Positions 32,139 to 43,503 of a stretch of DNA of 64,000 bases are shown here, one piece after another (within the stretch, counting starts at the first letter, position 1; every line of letters starts with the position of its first letter). The notes beneath the pieces are model-generated. The model saw only the letters and a list, made by a program, of their open reading frames with translations, did no database searches and was not told where the DNA came from. Origin of the DNA: Ceriagrion tenellum (Eukaryota > Arthropoda > Insecta > Odonata > Coenagrionidae); contig OY720636.1 of the NCBI GenBank assembly GCA_963169105.1, positions 68,064,123 through 68,128,122 of the forward strand, read 5' to 3'. The translations under genes were made by a program, and so were the position numbers.

Positions 32139-34159
32139 TGTCTGTGTGTCTTCATTCTGATAGTGTGGAGCAAAAATGCAGATTATGTGAATTTCATATT
32201 TTCTTTAAACACCTCTTCCTCTTAATCATCCTTTAAATTATTTCTGGAGCAATTTTGCTCTTTAAATTTAGGTTAGAGTCAAGGTTTATGAATTTTTCTG
32301 AAGTTTCGAATTAAAAATTCTTCTATCTTCAATTTCCCTACAGATTTTACCTCCTGGAAGAGTCATACTCAGGTATTTGTCATCTCAATCTTAGTTTACT
32401 TCCAGACTCAGATAAGACCGGGTGAATCACGCGTTTTAACAAGCCAAGAAGAACTAACTGGCTGGGGCACGTATTCAGGGTTAGAGTTGCGTGTTGTTCA
32501 TTGCTGTGAGATGATAATATTTGGGATTATTTTTAATTATCCACCGCATTGAATGTCTTTGACGGCAGTTTTGTCCTCACTTCAGAAGATATGTTTAGGG
32601 TGAGCATACATGCAGACTTCAACATGAAGGTGTCGTCTGCAACGAGAATAAAACTGTCGTCATTTAAAGACTTCCAACTCGGTGGATCACCGAAAGTCTT
32701 CCCTAACATCTCCATGAAACACCACGGAAGCCTTCTTCAGAATTTGTTGTGAGATATTTGTGACAACTTCACTGCTGAATTCCGAGGATCGCGACAATAT
32801 TGATGAAAGCAATCGTTAAAGCCAGCACATACATAATCATTATTAGAATAGCAATGTCGGGCATAAGAACTCAAAGTAAGAATTCAAAGAACAAGCTCCT
32901 GCTTAAGGTGGATGAAGGACTCTTATTTTCAAATTCTGGTGAAAATTTGCGCAGGTGAACATACAAAGTAATATCTACAGATATAACTGAAAAAATTGCA
33001 TGTTATCGAATTGGAATCTTGAAAATTCAAAGACAATTTAACACACAGCCTTATGGCACTAGACACGCACCAAATTCGGCTAAATGCGAAAACATACTTT
33101 TTATATTATTATAATGCATCCTGATAAATATCAAGGTAATGTGCCGAATAAAAAAACACCCATTTAAATGCAAAGTTTTACTAAAATTTCGAATTGTGCT
33201 CGGTAAACCCAATGGACTTTTTCTCGGCAATGGCAATTAATGGCGTATTTTTTTAATATGAATTTTAAAAACTTTAATTTAAAATTAAAATAAAATTAGG
33301 AATTTGCATTTTTTCTACCATGTACATTGGGCAAATAAAAAAATCCGTACTGACTCTTCTGAGTTGCAATATGTCTGCTTACACGCTGGGAACAGTTTAT
33401 TTGCATGATGTAATATCTTTCCTCTACATTATGTATGATAAAAATTTTATTCCTCCCGTAGAATTTCAGCAGATACTTCCAACTATTTAGAGCCTTAAAA
33501 TGCTAAGCAATAATATTTTTAGAATGAACTTCAGTTTTCGCAATGAGCGCCACACGTTACATAACTGAAAAACCAATGTCCCAAAACTGATTCGGGCTTA
33601 AAAAATACCAGAGGCCAAACAAGGCAATTACCGACATCCAAGACGACAGTGACGTCACAGACCGTGGACGCATGCGCAGTGGGTAACATCCGCGACAACC
33701 TTATGTTTCAGGACCTTGAATGTTTGTGTTACATCGCCTGAGCGTGAGCGAGTCGGGGCTCGGGAATTCGTGATTCTCGCAGATGCATGCTCCCTGGAAA
33801 CAAAACACGGGCGAAATATTCCGAACTCCAGCTCCTCCCATATTCATCCTCTCTCCCCCCTCTGGCTCGTGGAATCCTTTTTTTTTTTCAAGAGCTTTCC
33901 GCCCGAAAGGTGGGTGGCATGCCATCCAAATGGTGAATCATTCGGTCTGTGGACAAAGTGCAAGAGACATCCTCCTCCACAGTGATTACGCCCATAAAAG
34001 CGAATCTCAAACAATAAAGATCGATTAATGAGATTATCGATTAAAAGCGTTTAATCGATTTCCAAAGAATAATTTCATGGTTGACTTTGGGTAGGTTACC
34101 GACAACTGAATAAATTAGCACCATTACCCCATTAAAACTCGGGTGTGAAAAAAAACTAT
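32139..34159. other. mostly featureless; CpG-rich stretch with CRE and NRF-1-like sites
   Basis: At 33649-33690 the sequence contains GTGACGTCAC and then GACGCATGCGCAGT, which match CRE and NRF-1 consensus sites; 33700-33860 is locally GC-richer. The two ORFs there lack motifs. A Penelope-like GAAGGCTTCCGTGG appears on the minus strand near 32730. Nothing else is seen. Confidence 0.35.
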
Positions 34160-35194
34160 TTAAGTTAGTCCGAGCGAGATGGCTCCCTAGTCATAATGGA
34201 GAACATATTCGAATTATACGTTTTAATTTCAGCATCTGAAGGAATCGTGGATTTTAAATTGCTCTTAATAATGGTACAATTAAATAATTTTACACGATTG
34301 AAATCCAAAGTAATTAAATAAAAATATCTACATAAGTTTTTAATTTGAATATTTTTGACGTCGTGTTTAAAATTCCTTCGACTAAAGGCAGGGACACAAT
34401 CAACGTGTACGTGTGACGCGAGACGTTAACGGAACAACGGGAGACGGGGAACGCAAGTCAGCGGACACAATCGACGTAAACGCGGCCCGGAGTAACAATT
34501 GACTAACGCAGGCGCAGCTAAGAGATCAGGTGTAAACAAGTGTGAAAGTAAATAAGTTGTCTTCGCCAAGAGCTATCTTCAGCAGTTGGATGAATCTGCC
34601 GACAGATGGCTCCCATTCCCGGATTCTCAGGACTATTCTGATTGGTTCTCGGTGTACGGGACACGGGATTCTCAGGACTATTCTGATTGGTTCTCCGTGT
34701 ACGGGACACGGGAAGAGATGGAAGTTGCAAATCTCTCGCGTACACGTACTCCCCGTACACGTTGACTGTGTCCGTTCGCTATACTTTCCCGTCAGCCATC
34801 TTTTCGCGTATTCCCGTTAACGGCTCACGTTACGCGTACACGTTGATTGTGTCCCAGCCTTAAGATGGTTTTTTACGACCTTGAAAAAAATACTGCGGTA
34901 GCTATATGATTCATTTTCAAAAATAGTGGAGAAAACATACAAGCTACACACTGCTAATCTTTTGACGATATCTAACCGTTAGAATTTATACATTTTTTAA
35001 ATAAGGTTTCTATGGAGTGTATACCCTTACCATTTCCCATGTAAATGGGCTGGAATGTTTTGCCAAAATTCTTGGAAAGCAGTTCAGTGAGTACCAGACT
35101 TTTTCTTATCTTTGGAAAAGTAAGATATTTTTCTTTAAAATGAGAGCAAATGCATTGATTTCCAGGCGAAATAACATTTCGCTCAAATTACCAA
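34160..35194 (+). mobile_element. family D element (copy D2), interrupted by a MITE
   Basis: The left end TTAAGTTAGTCCGAGCGAGA and right end TTTCGCTCAAATTACC are degraded forms of the D inverted repeat. The interior matches D4 in order (AAATAAAAATATCTACATAA, ACTGCGGTA, ATATGATTCATTTTCAAAAA, CATTTCCCATGTAAATGGGC). The 475-base MITE at 34386-34860 splits it. Confidence 0.7.
34386..34860. mobile_element. MITE with TAA target duplication, nested in D2
   Basis: TAA at 34383-34385 and 34861-34863. The ends AGGCAGGGACACAATCAACG and (reverse complement) AGGCTGGGACACAATCAACG continue as inverted repeats for about 46 bases with a few mismatches. The 3-base TWA target and inverted ends fit Harbinger-derived MITEs. 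The core includes a 45-base unit (GGATTCTCAGGACTATTCTG...) repeated in tandem at 34621 and 34666. Confidence 0.75.
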
Positions 35195-35256
35195 AAGGTG
35201 GTCCTGGCCCCAGGGTCAATTATTCCAGATTTTCTGAAAACTTGAATGCAGCATCA

Positions 35257-36760
35257 TCTACATCTACATAATACCCTGCGAGCCGCCGTATGAGCATGTG
35301 GCAGGAGGTGGTTAGGTCACCAGCCGTGTAAAGATGTAAGTTTTTGGGAGATGAAATGGTGACGTGTATTATAGGAGTGTATTTAGTGGAGCTCAATTTC
35401 TATTGTGATCGCTTATTGTTCGCCGAAAGAACGAGCTTTTGTACCTATCGGTTCGGAAGTGTATCCCTCTTATTTTATCGATCTGTCCGAACTAGAGGTG
35501 TAGTGAGGAATGATGATATTCTCTGTGTCGCTCAGAAAAATATCAGTTCTGAATTCCTCAAGCATCCTAAGCGTAGCGTGCATCCTCCCAGTCGCTAGGG
35601 GCTCCCACCCAGCATCTTAGAAGTGTGCCTAACCCTTCGGCTACCAAGGGGGGTAACTCAGTTACCCCAACGCCACATTTTTACTGTTTTTATTTACAAT
35701 TATTTTCTGATATTTTTATGTTTCCATGAGTTTGTTTTTAAAAATATTGCAATACTATTCCATGTGAAATCTTCATTCATTGATTGTTTTTTTTCTCCTA
35801 ATTTCTGAAAAACCTGTTGGGGTTACTGTGTTATCCCTTTTGGGATAGTTCGTCTCAGATTCATCATCCCGCTTTCTGAGGATCTGTGCATCGTTCACAG
35901 CACAGTACCGAGATTTAAAATAACAATGGGATACTATGTGTGCCTTCAGATGTATCAAACCGCGCCGTGGACGGCAATCGTGGTCATCACGGCACCTTCA
36001 ATCCGACGGGGCGCGGCGCTGCGCCGTGAAATGTACATGACACCTAATTTACTTGTTCGGGTTCCTTGACTTCTGTGCATGTATCGAAAGAGCAGCAAAT
36101 GAAGAGCCAAATGTTGTGAAATATCAGGACATCCGATTAGACCGAGACAGGACATCCGATTAGATAATTGTATGCTCCAATCGGAGCCTACAATTATATT
36201 TGTGTTATTTGATTAAATATAAATCATATTTATTATAAGTTTGTATAATTATTTTTATTTAAGATTTATGTCACACAGAATCCATTTTTTGTATAAATTA
36301 AGCAAATAAACAATACAATACTGTGGGGTAACTGAGTTACCCCCCTTGGGAGAGGTCAGGTGAAAAAAATACCTTGGTAGCCGAAGGGTTAATAAACTGG
36401 AATAAAAATAAAATAGGGTTTCCCGGGTTTGTCCTGCTGTCATATAGACTAGAATGTGAAGGTTTTAACATGATCTCGCATGTACTCGTAGATAACTCAG
36501 ATTACTGAGAATAAAAGCCAATTTGAACGAGAGAGCATATTCAAGTTTCTATTTAAAACTGTTTATAAGTAGCAAAAAGGATAGGAAATTCAATGGCAAT
36601 AAAATATAGGTAGTCATCTTAACATCAATTTTGAAAAGTTATTACCGAATTACTGCCATTATTGATGTCAAAATGCAGTTGTTCCATGCAAATGGCGCTA
36701 TTGTCGGCTACTATGGCTGGACAAATGTGGTAATTAAAAATTTTATCATGAAAAAATCTG
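35257..36760 (-). pseudogene. LINE family A copy A6, split by a TTAA element
   Basis: The 3' tail CTACATCTACATAATACC is at 35259 (+), and C-terminal LINE sequence on the minus strand runs to about 35620. After the insert, 36393-36760 continues as the non-LINE module shared with A2 and A3 (AAATAAAATAGGGTTTCCCG, CAATTTGAACGAGAGAGCAT, CAAATGGCGCTATTG). The intervening RT segment present in A3 is missing, so a deletion accompanied or preceded the insertion. Non-coding. Confidence 0.65.
35633..36388. mobile_element. TTAA-type element with hairpin-bearing inverted ends
   Basis: The inverted ends are CCCTTCGGCTACCAAGG at each side, followed by GGGGTAACTCAGTTACCCC, itself nearly palindromic. The right end has TTAA (36389-36392) and the left has CTAA (35629-35632), consistent with one mutated TTAA duplication. 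The right arm has about 28 extra bases between the two blocks. The interior is GC-rich at 35960-36030. Two short minus-strand ORFs (35958-35773 and 36155-35955) are in different frames and unrecognised. Confidence 0.7.
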
Positions 36761-37089
36761 CGGAGTCTGTGCCTTAATTTTGGTTTACAATGGGTAGACT
36801 ATTTCACCAGCGGAATCAGGATATTTTTTTAGACGGAAAAAACAAAAAAAGTGTTACTGAGTAGTTCTCTTGACGCACATAGTAAGCCCAGAGCCACCTT
36901 AAGGTCTTTCGTTGGTTCACCACTATCCGAAATCAAGGGTCCATATACGTTACGTAATTTGTAGAATTCATATACATTTTATTAAACTATCTCCTTATCG
37001 TCTTTACCACTCAATTTTTAAATGTTGAAGATTCTTAGAGCTCTGATTGAGATGAGCCCTTAGGGGTATTTATTGCACATTATCATCCA
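36761..37089. other. no recognisable feature
   Basis: AT-rich spacer with no ORF or repeat recognised. Confidence 0.5.
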
Positions 37090-37745
37090 CCAAAGACAAA
37101 GGTGATGCCAGTAAACTGTGAAAATTATACGAGTGTGAAAATAAATGAAGGTGTAATAGAAAAAGTGAAAAGCTACCGGTGCCTAGGAACGATGGTGACA
37201 GACGACTGGAGAAGTATTGCAAAAATAAAATCAAGGATAGCAATGGCGAAAGAGGCCAGAAGAAAAACTTGCTATGCAATCAAAGTCTGGATCTGGAGCT
37301 GAGAAAGAGACTAGCTAAATGTTATTCATGGAGCGTTTTCATGTATGGATGTGAAGCGTGGACATTAGGTAAGAGGGAAAGGAATAGAATAGAAGCTTAT
37401 GAAATGAGAGTGTGGAGAAGGATGGAAAAAGTAAGATGGGTAGATAAGATGAGAAATGAATAGGTTTTGAGCAATGTAAAAGAAGGAAGATCGCTCCTAA
37501 AGGAAATAAGGAAAGGGAAAGGAAACTGGCTGGGCCATGTGATGAGAGGGAAAAGTATTATAACTGTGGCACTTGAAGGTTCAATTGAAGGAAAGAAAAA
37601 GGACGGAGAAGAATTAAATTGGTGGATCAGGTGAAGAACATCAGCTATGATGAAGCAAAGAAGGAAGCTCGGGACAGAAGCGGATGGAGACGACAGTGGT
37701 GTACGGGACCTGTCAGCAGACAGAACACCAGATGATGATGATTAT
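37090..37745 (+). pseudogene. LINE RT C-terminal remnant
   Basis: The + strand reads KVKSYRCLGTMVTDD (about 37164) and RIAMAKEARRKT, then in the next frame LELRKRLAKCYSWSVFMYGC, EAWTLGKRERNR and YEMRVWRRMEKVRWVDKMRN. A stop at 37461 is followed by GNWLGHVMRG. This is the region after the RT catalytic motifs in an insect LINE, broken by one frameshift near 37280 and at least one stop. It ends at a GATGATGATG tail at 37732, a normal LINE 3' terminus. The catalytic aspartates are not included. Confidence 0.75.
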
Positions 37746-37824
37746 CCACCAGTAAACAGACTCGCAAGTCTTTATTTGGGCTAAAAAAACTAAATGTTAC
37801 GTTTGAACAACTTAGATATCATTT

Positions 37825-38322
37825 AAGGCATTTCAGTGAAATATCATTTCACCTAGAATTCAATGCATTTGATCGTAATTTATTCCGAGATTCTGTATGA
37901 AATATGACAGCCATTATGCATGGGAAATGGCATGTCCATGCATTCCAGAGAACCTTATTTAAAAAATTAGGAATTTCTAAAATCTAGATCCCAACCACAA
38001 ATTGGCAGTATGTAGTTTGTATGTTTCCTCAACTATTAAAAAATTGTATAATCACCGCAGTTATTTCTTCAGAATCACAAAAAAATCCCTCCGTCGTGGA
38101 GTAGTTTTAAATGTTTTATGTGAAAAAATGAGTCGTATGAAAGACTACTTTAGACATTTTTCTTTAATTTCCTAGAACTTCAGTCATATAATAGTATATT
38201 ACTGAGTCATGACTTTATGACACATTATTTAATTCGTGCTTCCTACAGCCGCTATAATTAAAACGTAAAATTTGAATATTGTGCCCATTATAAAAAGAGT
38301 ATATCTCCCTCAAACTACCTTA
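37825..38322 (-). mobile_element. family D element (copy D3)
   Basis: The right end CTCCCTCAAACTACCTTAA is well kept; the left end (TTAAGGCATTTCAGTGAAAT) is eroded. The interior matches D5 and D1 in the same orientation (ATCACCGCAG, AGAATCACA, TTTCCTAGAACTTCAGTCAT). Confidence 0.65.
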
Positions 38323-39007
38323 AAATTGCTAGGGCCATTAAATGAAAATATCTTGTCCTTGGTTCGGATATCAATATTGGTTGACCATAATTTCATCGGG
38401 TGGAAAACAAGAAAGACATTATTGGTGGAAAGACATATGTTGCGGAGCAGATGGCAATCTTTTCGAGGGACAAGTTGAAACTGCTCTCAGAATTGTGAGA
38501 GCTACTTTAAATAGCATCACATCAAAAGTAATTAAATTCGGAATAAAAGATCTGAAATCCATTTTGTAATGAGGACAAAGCGAAGAGGTGGAAAGAGTTC
38601 CAGGAGACGCGGGCCACAGCTAAATTGTGATCATCCGAGGAAAATGTTGTGCCCATATTGATTTTCGTATAGCACTCTTTTACTCGGACACAAAATGTGC
38701 GCGTGGTTAACTTTAGTTTGAGTGAAATAGTTCCCTAGTCACATCGCAGTTAATATTCCAATTATACGTTATTATTTAATTTTAAATAAAGGTTCCTCTT
38801 TAGTTAAACGTTCAACTTGATCGGTGATTGCTAACTGGCCTGATTTAGCATAGGTTTTCATTAACAGGATTTTACCTGACATGAAAGAATTTTTTTACGA
38901 AAAGTAAACTAGCTCTCGAGTTTCTACACCTATCATATTTGGATGGAGGATGGAAATGCGGGAGGATATGGGGGGAAGTGGTTGAAATTTTGACGGTTCT
39001 ATGATTG
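38323..39007. other. unassigned DNA with a partial D-like end
   Basis: 38708-38800 resembles the left end of family D (TTTAGTTTGAGTGAAATAGT, then TCCCTAGTCAC). A 75-codon ORF at 38342-38569 is unrecognised. Confidence 0.35.
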
Positions 39008-39011
39008 TTAA

Positions 39012-39244
39012 CTCCTTGATGGCGGCATGACGTTATATGACGTCATGGTTGTCATTACGCCGGTGCTGATGACGTTAAATCACGTCATGGGTACCATGAG
39101 CGATCCAGCTTTCACTATAGGGCCGAGTAAAAGTTTCCTGGTGAAAGATGGAACACTCACGGTACCCAAGACGTGATTTCACGTCATCAGCACCGGCGTA
39201 AAGACAACCATGATGTGATAACGCGTCATGCCGCACTCAAAGGG
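39012..39244. mobile_element. piggyBac-like MITE, simple form
   Basis: TTAA at 39008-39011 and 39245-39248. The right end, read inward, is CCCTTTGAGTGCGGCATGAC; the left is CTCCTTGATGGCGGCATGAC. The arms are inverted repeats for about 105 bases, carrying CGTCATGGTTGTC, GCCGGTGCTGATGACGT and GGGTACC. The same family as 51085-51400, which has extra tandem units. Confidence 0.85.
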
Positions 39245-39248
39245 TTAA

Positions 39249-41405
39249 AGTGACCCAAATTGAACGTACAAACCTAAAAAAATTAAATAACCGTTTTCAT
39301 TTAATTACAATTAATAACTGGAAAAATATAAAATATTTGTAATAAAAGGGGATAAACATAAAGTGTAAACCCCCATTTAATACCAGCGAAAATAAATGTG
39401 CGTTCCGCAGACTTGCTTGGGAGTTGTGGGACTATTTTTTCTACCTATCCTTGTTTCTTCACCCAAGCAAAAAATAAATGATCCATCTTTTCTCAGGGAG
39501 TGTGCGACGAAACGACGATCTTTCGTCCGTTAACCGCATCGGATTTCACCGGAAACATACTTCGTAACAGACTAAACACGACAACAGCATGTGTGCCTCT
39601 TGACGTGCTATTTTGTGGGGACGCTTTACTGGAAAAAAAACTATGCGCTGAGATTGTGTGGCAAGCTTTCACTCTTTTGGAAGATAAATTACTGGATAAA
39701 CTACCAAACCAAAATTTCCCGGTCAACCAAATTACCATCCACTTCGGCAGGAATTTTTTTCTTCCGCCACGTTCCCGCCGCTCCAAAAAAAAAAAACTTT
39801 CTACCGCACTTGATTGTTTGCTCAAAAAAACCTCGGGACCACAAGACGGGATGATAGCGATGTGTTTTGCGGGCATGGTAATTTATGGTCATCGGAAAGA
39901 CCTCGGGCATGAGGTTTCGATAAGAGGCACGCACGTGAAAATAAAAAAAACAAAAGAACGCACTTGCTAACTAACTACATCGTCTCCCCTCTTATGAACC
40001 CGACAGGTAAGTGGTGGAGTCGACCTAACGCATGGGGGGGGGGGGGTGGTTTGCAATGAAATTGTTCATGCGCTAAAAGCGTGTGAGAGGGACGTTTATG
40101 AGGCATAAAGATAGAGGGCGGTTTTCCCTCATCTTCTTCCCCTATCTCTCTCTCACCTTTGCAGTCGTTTTGCGCGTCAACCCCCGACACCTGTTACCGC
40201 GATAAGATACAAAAGAAGAGTTGGGGCGATAATATTCAAAATTTCCAAAATGATTGGCCAGATTGACGGCTTTTAAAAAAACTCCCCGTCTCCAGACATT
40301 CCGATGACGTGAAAGGATATGCCTATCTTAGCCCATTACCTGCCGAGTTAAAAAAATAATAAAAATGCTATTTTTTCCTGTGTTTCCTCATATTTACGTA
40401 CTAAATAAGACAAGTTGCAAAAATGGGCGCCCAGAAAAATTTAGATATAATGGAAAAAATTATTTCGCGTTTTCGCAACTTGGCAACGCAACTACCTTTA
40501 CTGTCGTCGAGAATAGCCATTTAATTTTTCTAATTCGTTTTATTTTCCAATATTATGGCTCGAAAGTTCGTATTTACCATATTATGTAGGTCAACGACTT
40601 CCAAGCATCTATTTTCTCATCGCGAATTGCATAATTCAATAATAATCTGGTCAACCTTTTGAGTAGTGAGGGTAATTAAAGCTTTTTGTAATGAGTTTTT
40701 TCGTTTTCTTCCCAACCCCAGGAGTGAGTTTTTTTGGAAAAAATTAAATTACTTCCGATTACAATTTTACTACCTTGAACTCAAGTTTGCTTGATAAACA
40801 ATCGATGAAAACAAAAAAATCTTATATTTCACGAGGAAAAAATAATTACAATAATTTTACTGAGTAATATCCAAAATATTGTGGTATAAGAACAAAAATA
40901 TTAACCTAGAACAGGACTAAAACCAGCTTTGAATGCAATAACTTCAGTCAATGAAACCTATTTCATGTTGTAATCACGTACTCAAGACTGAGCAAAGTCA
41001 GTAGAATAATAGAATAGGTGGCAGGACTCTTCAGAGACACTTTATAGTGATAATTAGGCGCACCACCCATTTAGGAAATAGATGGAACAACATGTTGCAA
41101 TTGAATGTGAGGCGTGAACGCACACCTTTACTGCTCGAGCGCAAATTTGAAAGACATACATGAACAATCATTCTTGTATGGCCAGTAGGCACGAGGGATC
41201 TCAAACCACTGATGGGTTAAATAAAGACACATCCACGGAAAATAAATATAATCATTTGAGACTAAAACAGAAATACTCTCGTTGCATGAACTACATGTTA
41301 TTTACACCAGTAAAATATTTTTACTTTTCACCTCAAAAGTTCACGGAAATAGAGTTTCTTGTGTAGGAAACACAGGAGACACACTGGAAATATTTTTATA
41401 TTAGT
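39249..41405. other. mostly featureless, with one longer unassigned ORF
   Basis: Contains the ORF listed at 39500-39970 and an 11-12-base G run at about 40036. No repeat family is seen. Confidence 0.4.
39500..39970 (+). other. unassigned 156-codon ORF (uncertain)
   Basis: Begins MCDETTIFRPLTASDF and includes LLEDKLLDKLPNQNF, then a lysine run produced by an A11-12 tract (39787-39799), ending KKTKERTC. It contains no signal peptide, membrane segment or motif that I recognise. A TTTTCTCAG acceptor-like sequence lies just upstream at about 39490. A 127-codon ORF overlaps on the other strand, which argues that both could be chance. Length alone does not prove coding; it could be a decayed transposon ORF or nothing. 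Confidence 0.15.
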
Positions 41406-41406
41406 T

Positions 41407-41963
41407 AAGGTAGTTTGAGCAAGATAGTTTCCCAGTGACAATGGAGACCATATTAAAATTATATGTTTTTATATCACCAGCTGTGGGACACATGAATCAA
41501 TATCGCATCTTTAATAGTGCAAAAATGTATTTTATGTGACAGTATTTCTAAGTAATGGTATGAAAATATCTAAATAAGTCTTTAACTTGACTAATTTTTT
41601 TCGCGCTGTTCGAATAAAACTCCTTCAAAACGGAAGATTTTTCTTGATCTCGAAGAAATCACTGCGGTAAAAATATGATTCATTTTCAAAATAGTTGAGA
41701 AAACACAAACTACACAAATATAAATTTTTTGACGAGATTTAGGGGTAAAAAATTAATAATTTTTTACATAAAGTCTATCTGGAGTGCATACACTGATCAT
41801 TTCCCATGTGAAAGGGCTGGTAAATTTTTGGAAAAAATCTCATCAAGTAGTTCAGTAAGGGGATGATATTTTGGTATCTTTGACAGGGTGAGGTGTATTT
41901 ATTTAAAATGAGACCAAATTCATTGATATCTAGGTGAAATGAAATTTCGCTCAAACTACCTTA
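41407..41963 (+). mobile_element. family D element, best full-length copy (D4)
   Basis: The ends are AAGGTAGTTTGAGC at 41407 and GCTCAAACTACCTT at 41949-41962, a 14-base perfect inverted repeat within TTAAGG...CCTTAA. Length is about 556 bases, with no ORF. The ends with AT-rich content fit a non-autonomous DNA transposon. The target duplication cannot be separated from the TTAA/TAA of the ends. Confidence 0.75.
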
Positions 41964-42837
41964 AAAAGACTTCAAGGACAATGTGAGAATGATCCGAGAG
42001 AAAACAGAGAAGGGTTCAGTCACGCAATCTCAGATGTGAATCAATAAAATACTAGGTTTCAATTAACCAATGAAAGTAATGATAATTAATAGACTAACGA
42101 AAGTAATGATAATAACAAGCCTTTCACTCCAGAGCAATGAAGGTGCATTAACAGCAATTGCAGACCTGAAGTGACTCAGCATCCGAAGCGCGCAACCTCG
42201 TAACTGATGTCATATCTTTCATGTTTCCGTTTGAACCATCAAGCTGTCAATCTAACCATTCAATCCACGGCTGTACGGAGGGAACTTCCACTTGACATGC
42301 TTTTTCGCAGAGGGCGATTCGATCTGGATGGAGGAGACTTCAACGATTACATGAGAGAGTTGGCCAATGGTAAACTTGTCAGAGCTAATAATAGGCTCAT
42401 TTACGGATCGGCAAGCTTACTTGTCAATTAACCCACAGACGCGGCTCTTCATGAAGCAGTGAGTCGCGATTTCACTTACAAAGTTGGAGAATTGTCAATC
42501 ATAATGATTCTTTTTCATCTCATGATCGGAGACGGTGATAACCATAAAGATGGAGAGTATGAATTGAAGATATGACACATAAAGGTGGATAGTTAGTACT
42601 GAACCACAACTCAAACGATGATGCTGATGGTAATTAGGATGAGCATTTCACTGCATGAGAAAAGAATGGACGAAATGGCTCCCATAAGTCAATGTGACAT
42701 GAATGAAGGAATATTTATGGCTCAAGGAAGTTGACGTTTTTGAGGACTTGATCAATATTTTTGGTGCGATTCTATTCACCATATCTTTTCATGCTATGAA
42801 CATATTCTACATAATCGCATCCATTTCCATTTTCATC
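41964..42837. other. unassigned DNA with a short ORF
   Basis: 42207-42431 encodes 74 codons including RRELPLDMLFRRGRFDLDGG. Its composition looks more protein-like than its surroundings, but I recognise no family. Confidence 0.3.
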
Positions 42838-42955
42838 CATTTCGGTCAGCGATGGGCCGCGTAGAATAACGTCTTCGTGACTTCCATTCTCTTTCTCCTC
42901 TACCTCTACCATTGAGGTAGATAAAGAGAGCGCTTGCTATGCTGGCCAACGCTAC
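42838..42955 (+). repeat. repeat family G, partial copy (G4)
   Basis: AACGTCTTCGTGACTTCCAT, then CTCCTCTACCTCTACCATTG and GAGCGCTTGCTATGCTGGCC match the junction between G2 and G3. Cut short by the start of LINE A7. Confidence 0.6.
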
Positions 42956-43150
42956 ATCTACGTACTACCCTGCGAGCAGCCGCACGGGCATGTGGCAAGG
43001 AGTATTAGGGCACCAGCCGTGTTCAGATGTTCAGATGTAAGGGATAATGTTTTTGGAGGAGAAATGGTTACGTGTATTATGGAAGGGTATTTAGTGGAGC
43101 TCAGTTTTTATTGTGGTCGCTTATTGCGCGCGGAAAGAACGAGTTCATTA
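42951..43150 (-). pseudogene. LINE family A copy A7, 3' end only
   Basis: CTACATCTACGTACTACCCT at 42953, then the shared untranslated tail up to GGAAAGAACGAGTT. Only the last ~195 bases are present. A local TTCAGATG duplication occurs at 43022. Confidence 0.75.
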
Positions 43151-43234
43151 CATCAACTGCTCCATCAATGCCTTCTGCTGAGACTGCTGCCTCTCCGTTG
43201 TGGGGTCAGATTTGGGCAGCGTGCAAAAGTTGGT

Positions 43235-43345
43235 TGGCAAGCTAGGAAAATATTTATTTTATTTTTTATTTACTTTATTTTTCCGTCGCTTGGTATCGAA
43301 CCTGCAACCCTCGGAGTCGAACACGCTACCACTGGTCGAAAGGGA
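43235..43345 (-). mobile_element. tRNA-derived SINE
   Basis: The minus strand reads ACCAGTGGTAGCGTGTTCG (A box) then TTGCAGGTTCGATACCAAGC (B box) and an A/T-rich tail at about 43245-43285. Related to 14612-14745. Confidence 0.6.
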
Positions 43346-43503
43346 ACCCCCATCAATAAAATTTAATCGTAAATAATATTAAATAAAAAATCGAATAAAG
43401 GGAATTCGTTGTTTCGGCAGCGTCGTACTACCTCAAACATCGTTTCCAGTAACGACCATGACTTATCCAGAGCTCCAATACGGACATAAAAAAATACCCT
43501 ATC

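Noticed and set aside
42207..42431. 74-codon ORF as a conserved small protein
   Set aside because: The composition looks plausible, but there are no motif, splice context or second copy to support it; kept only as a note.
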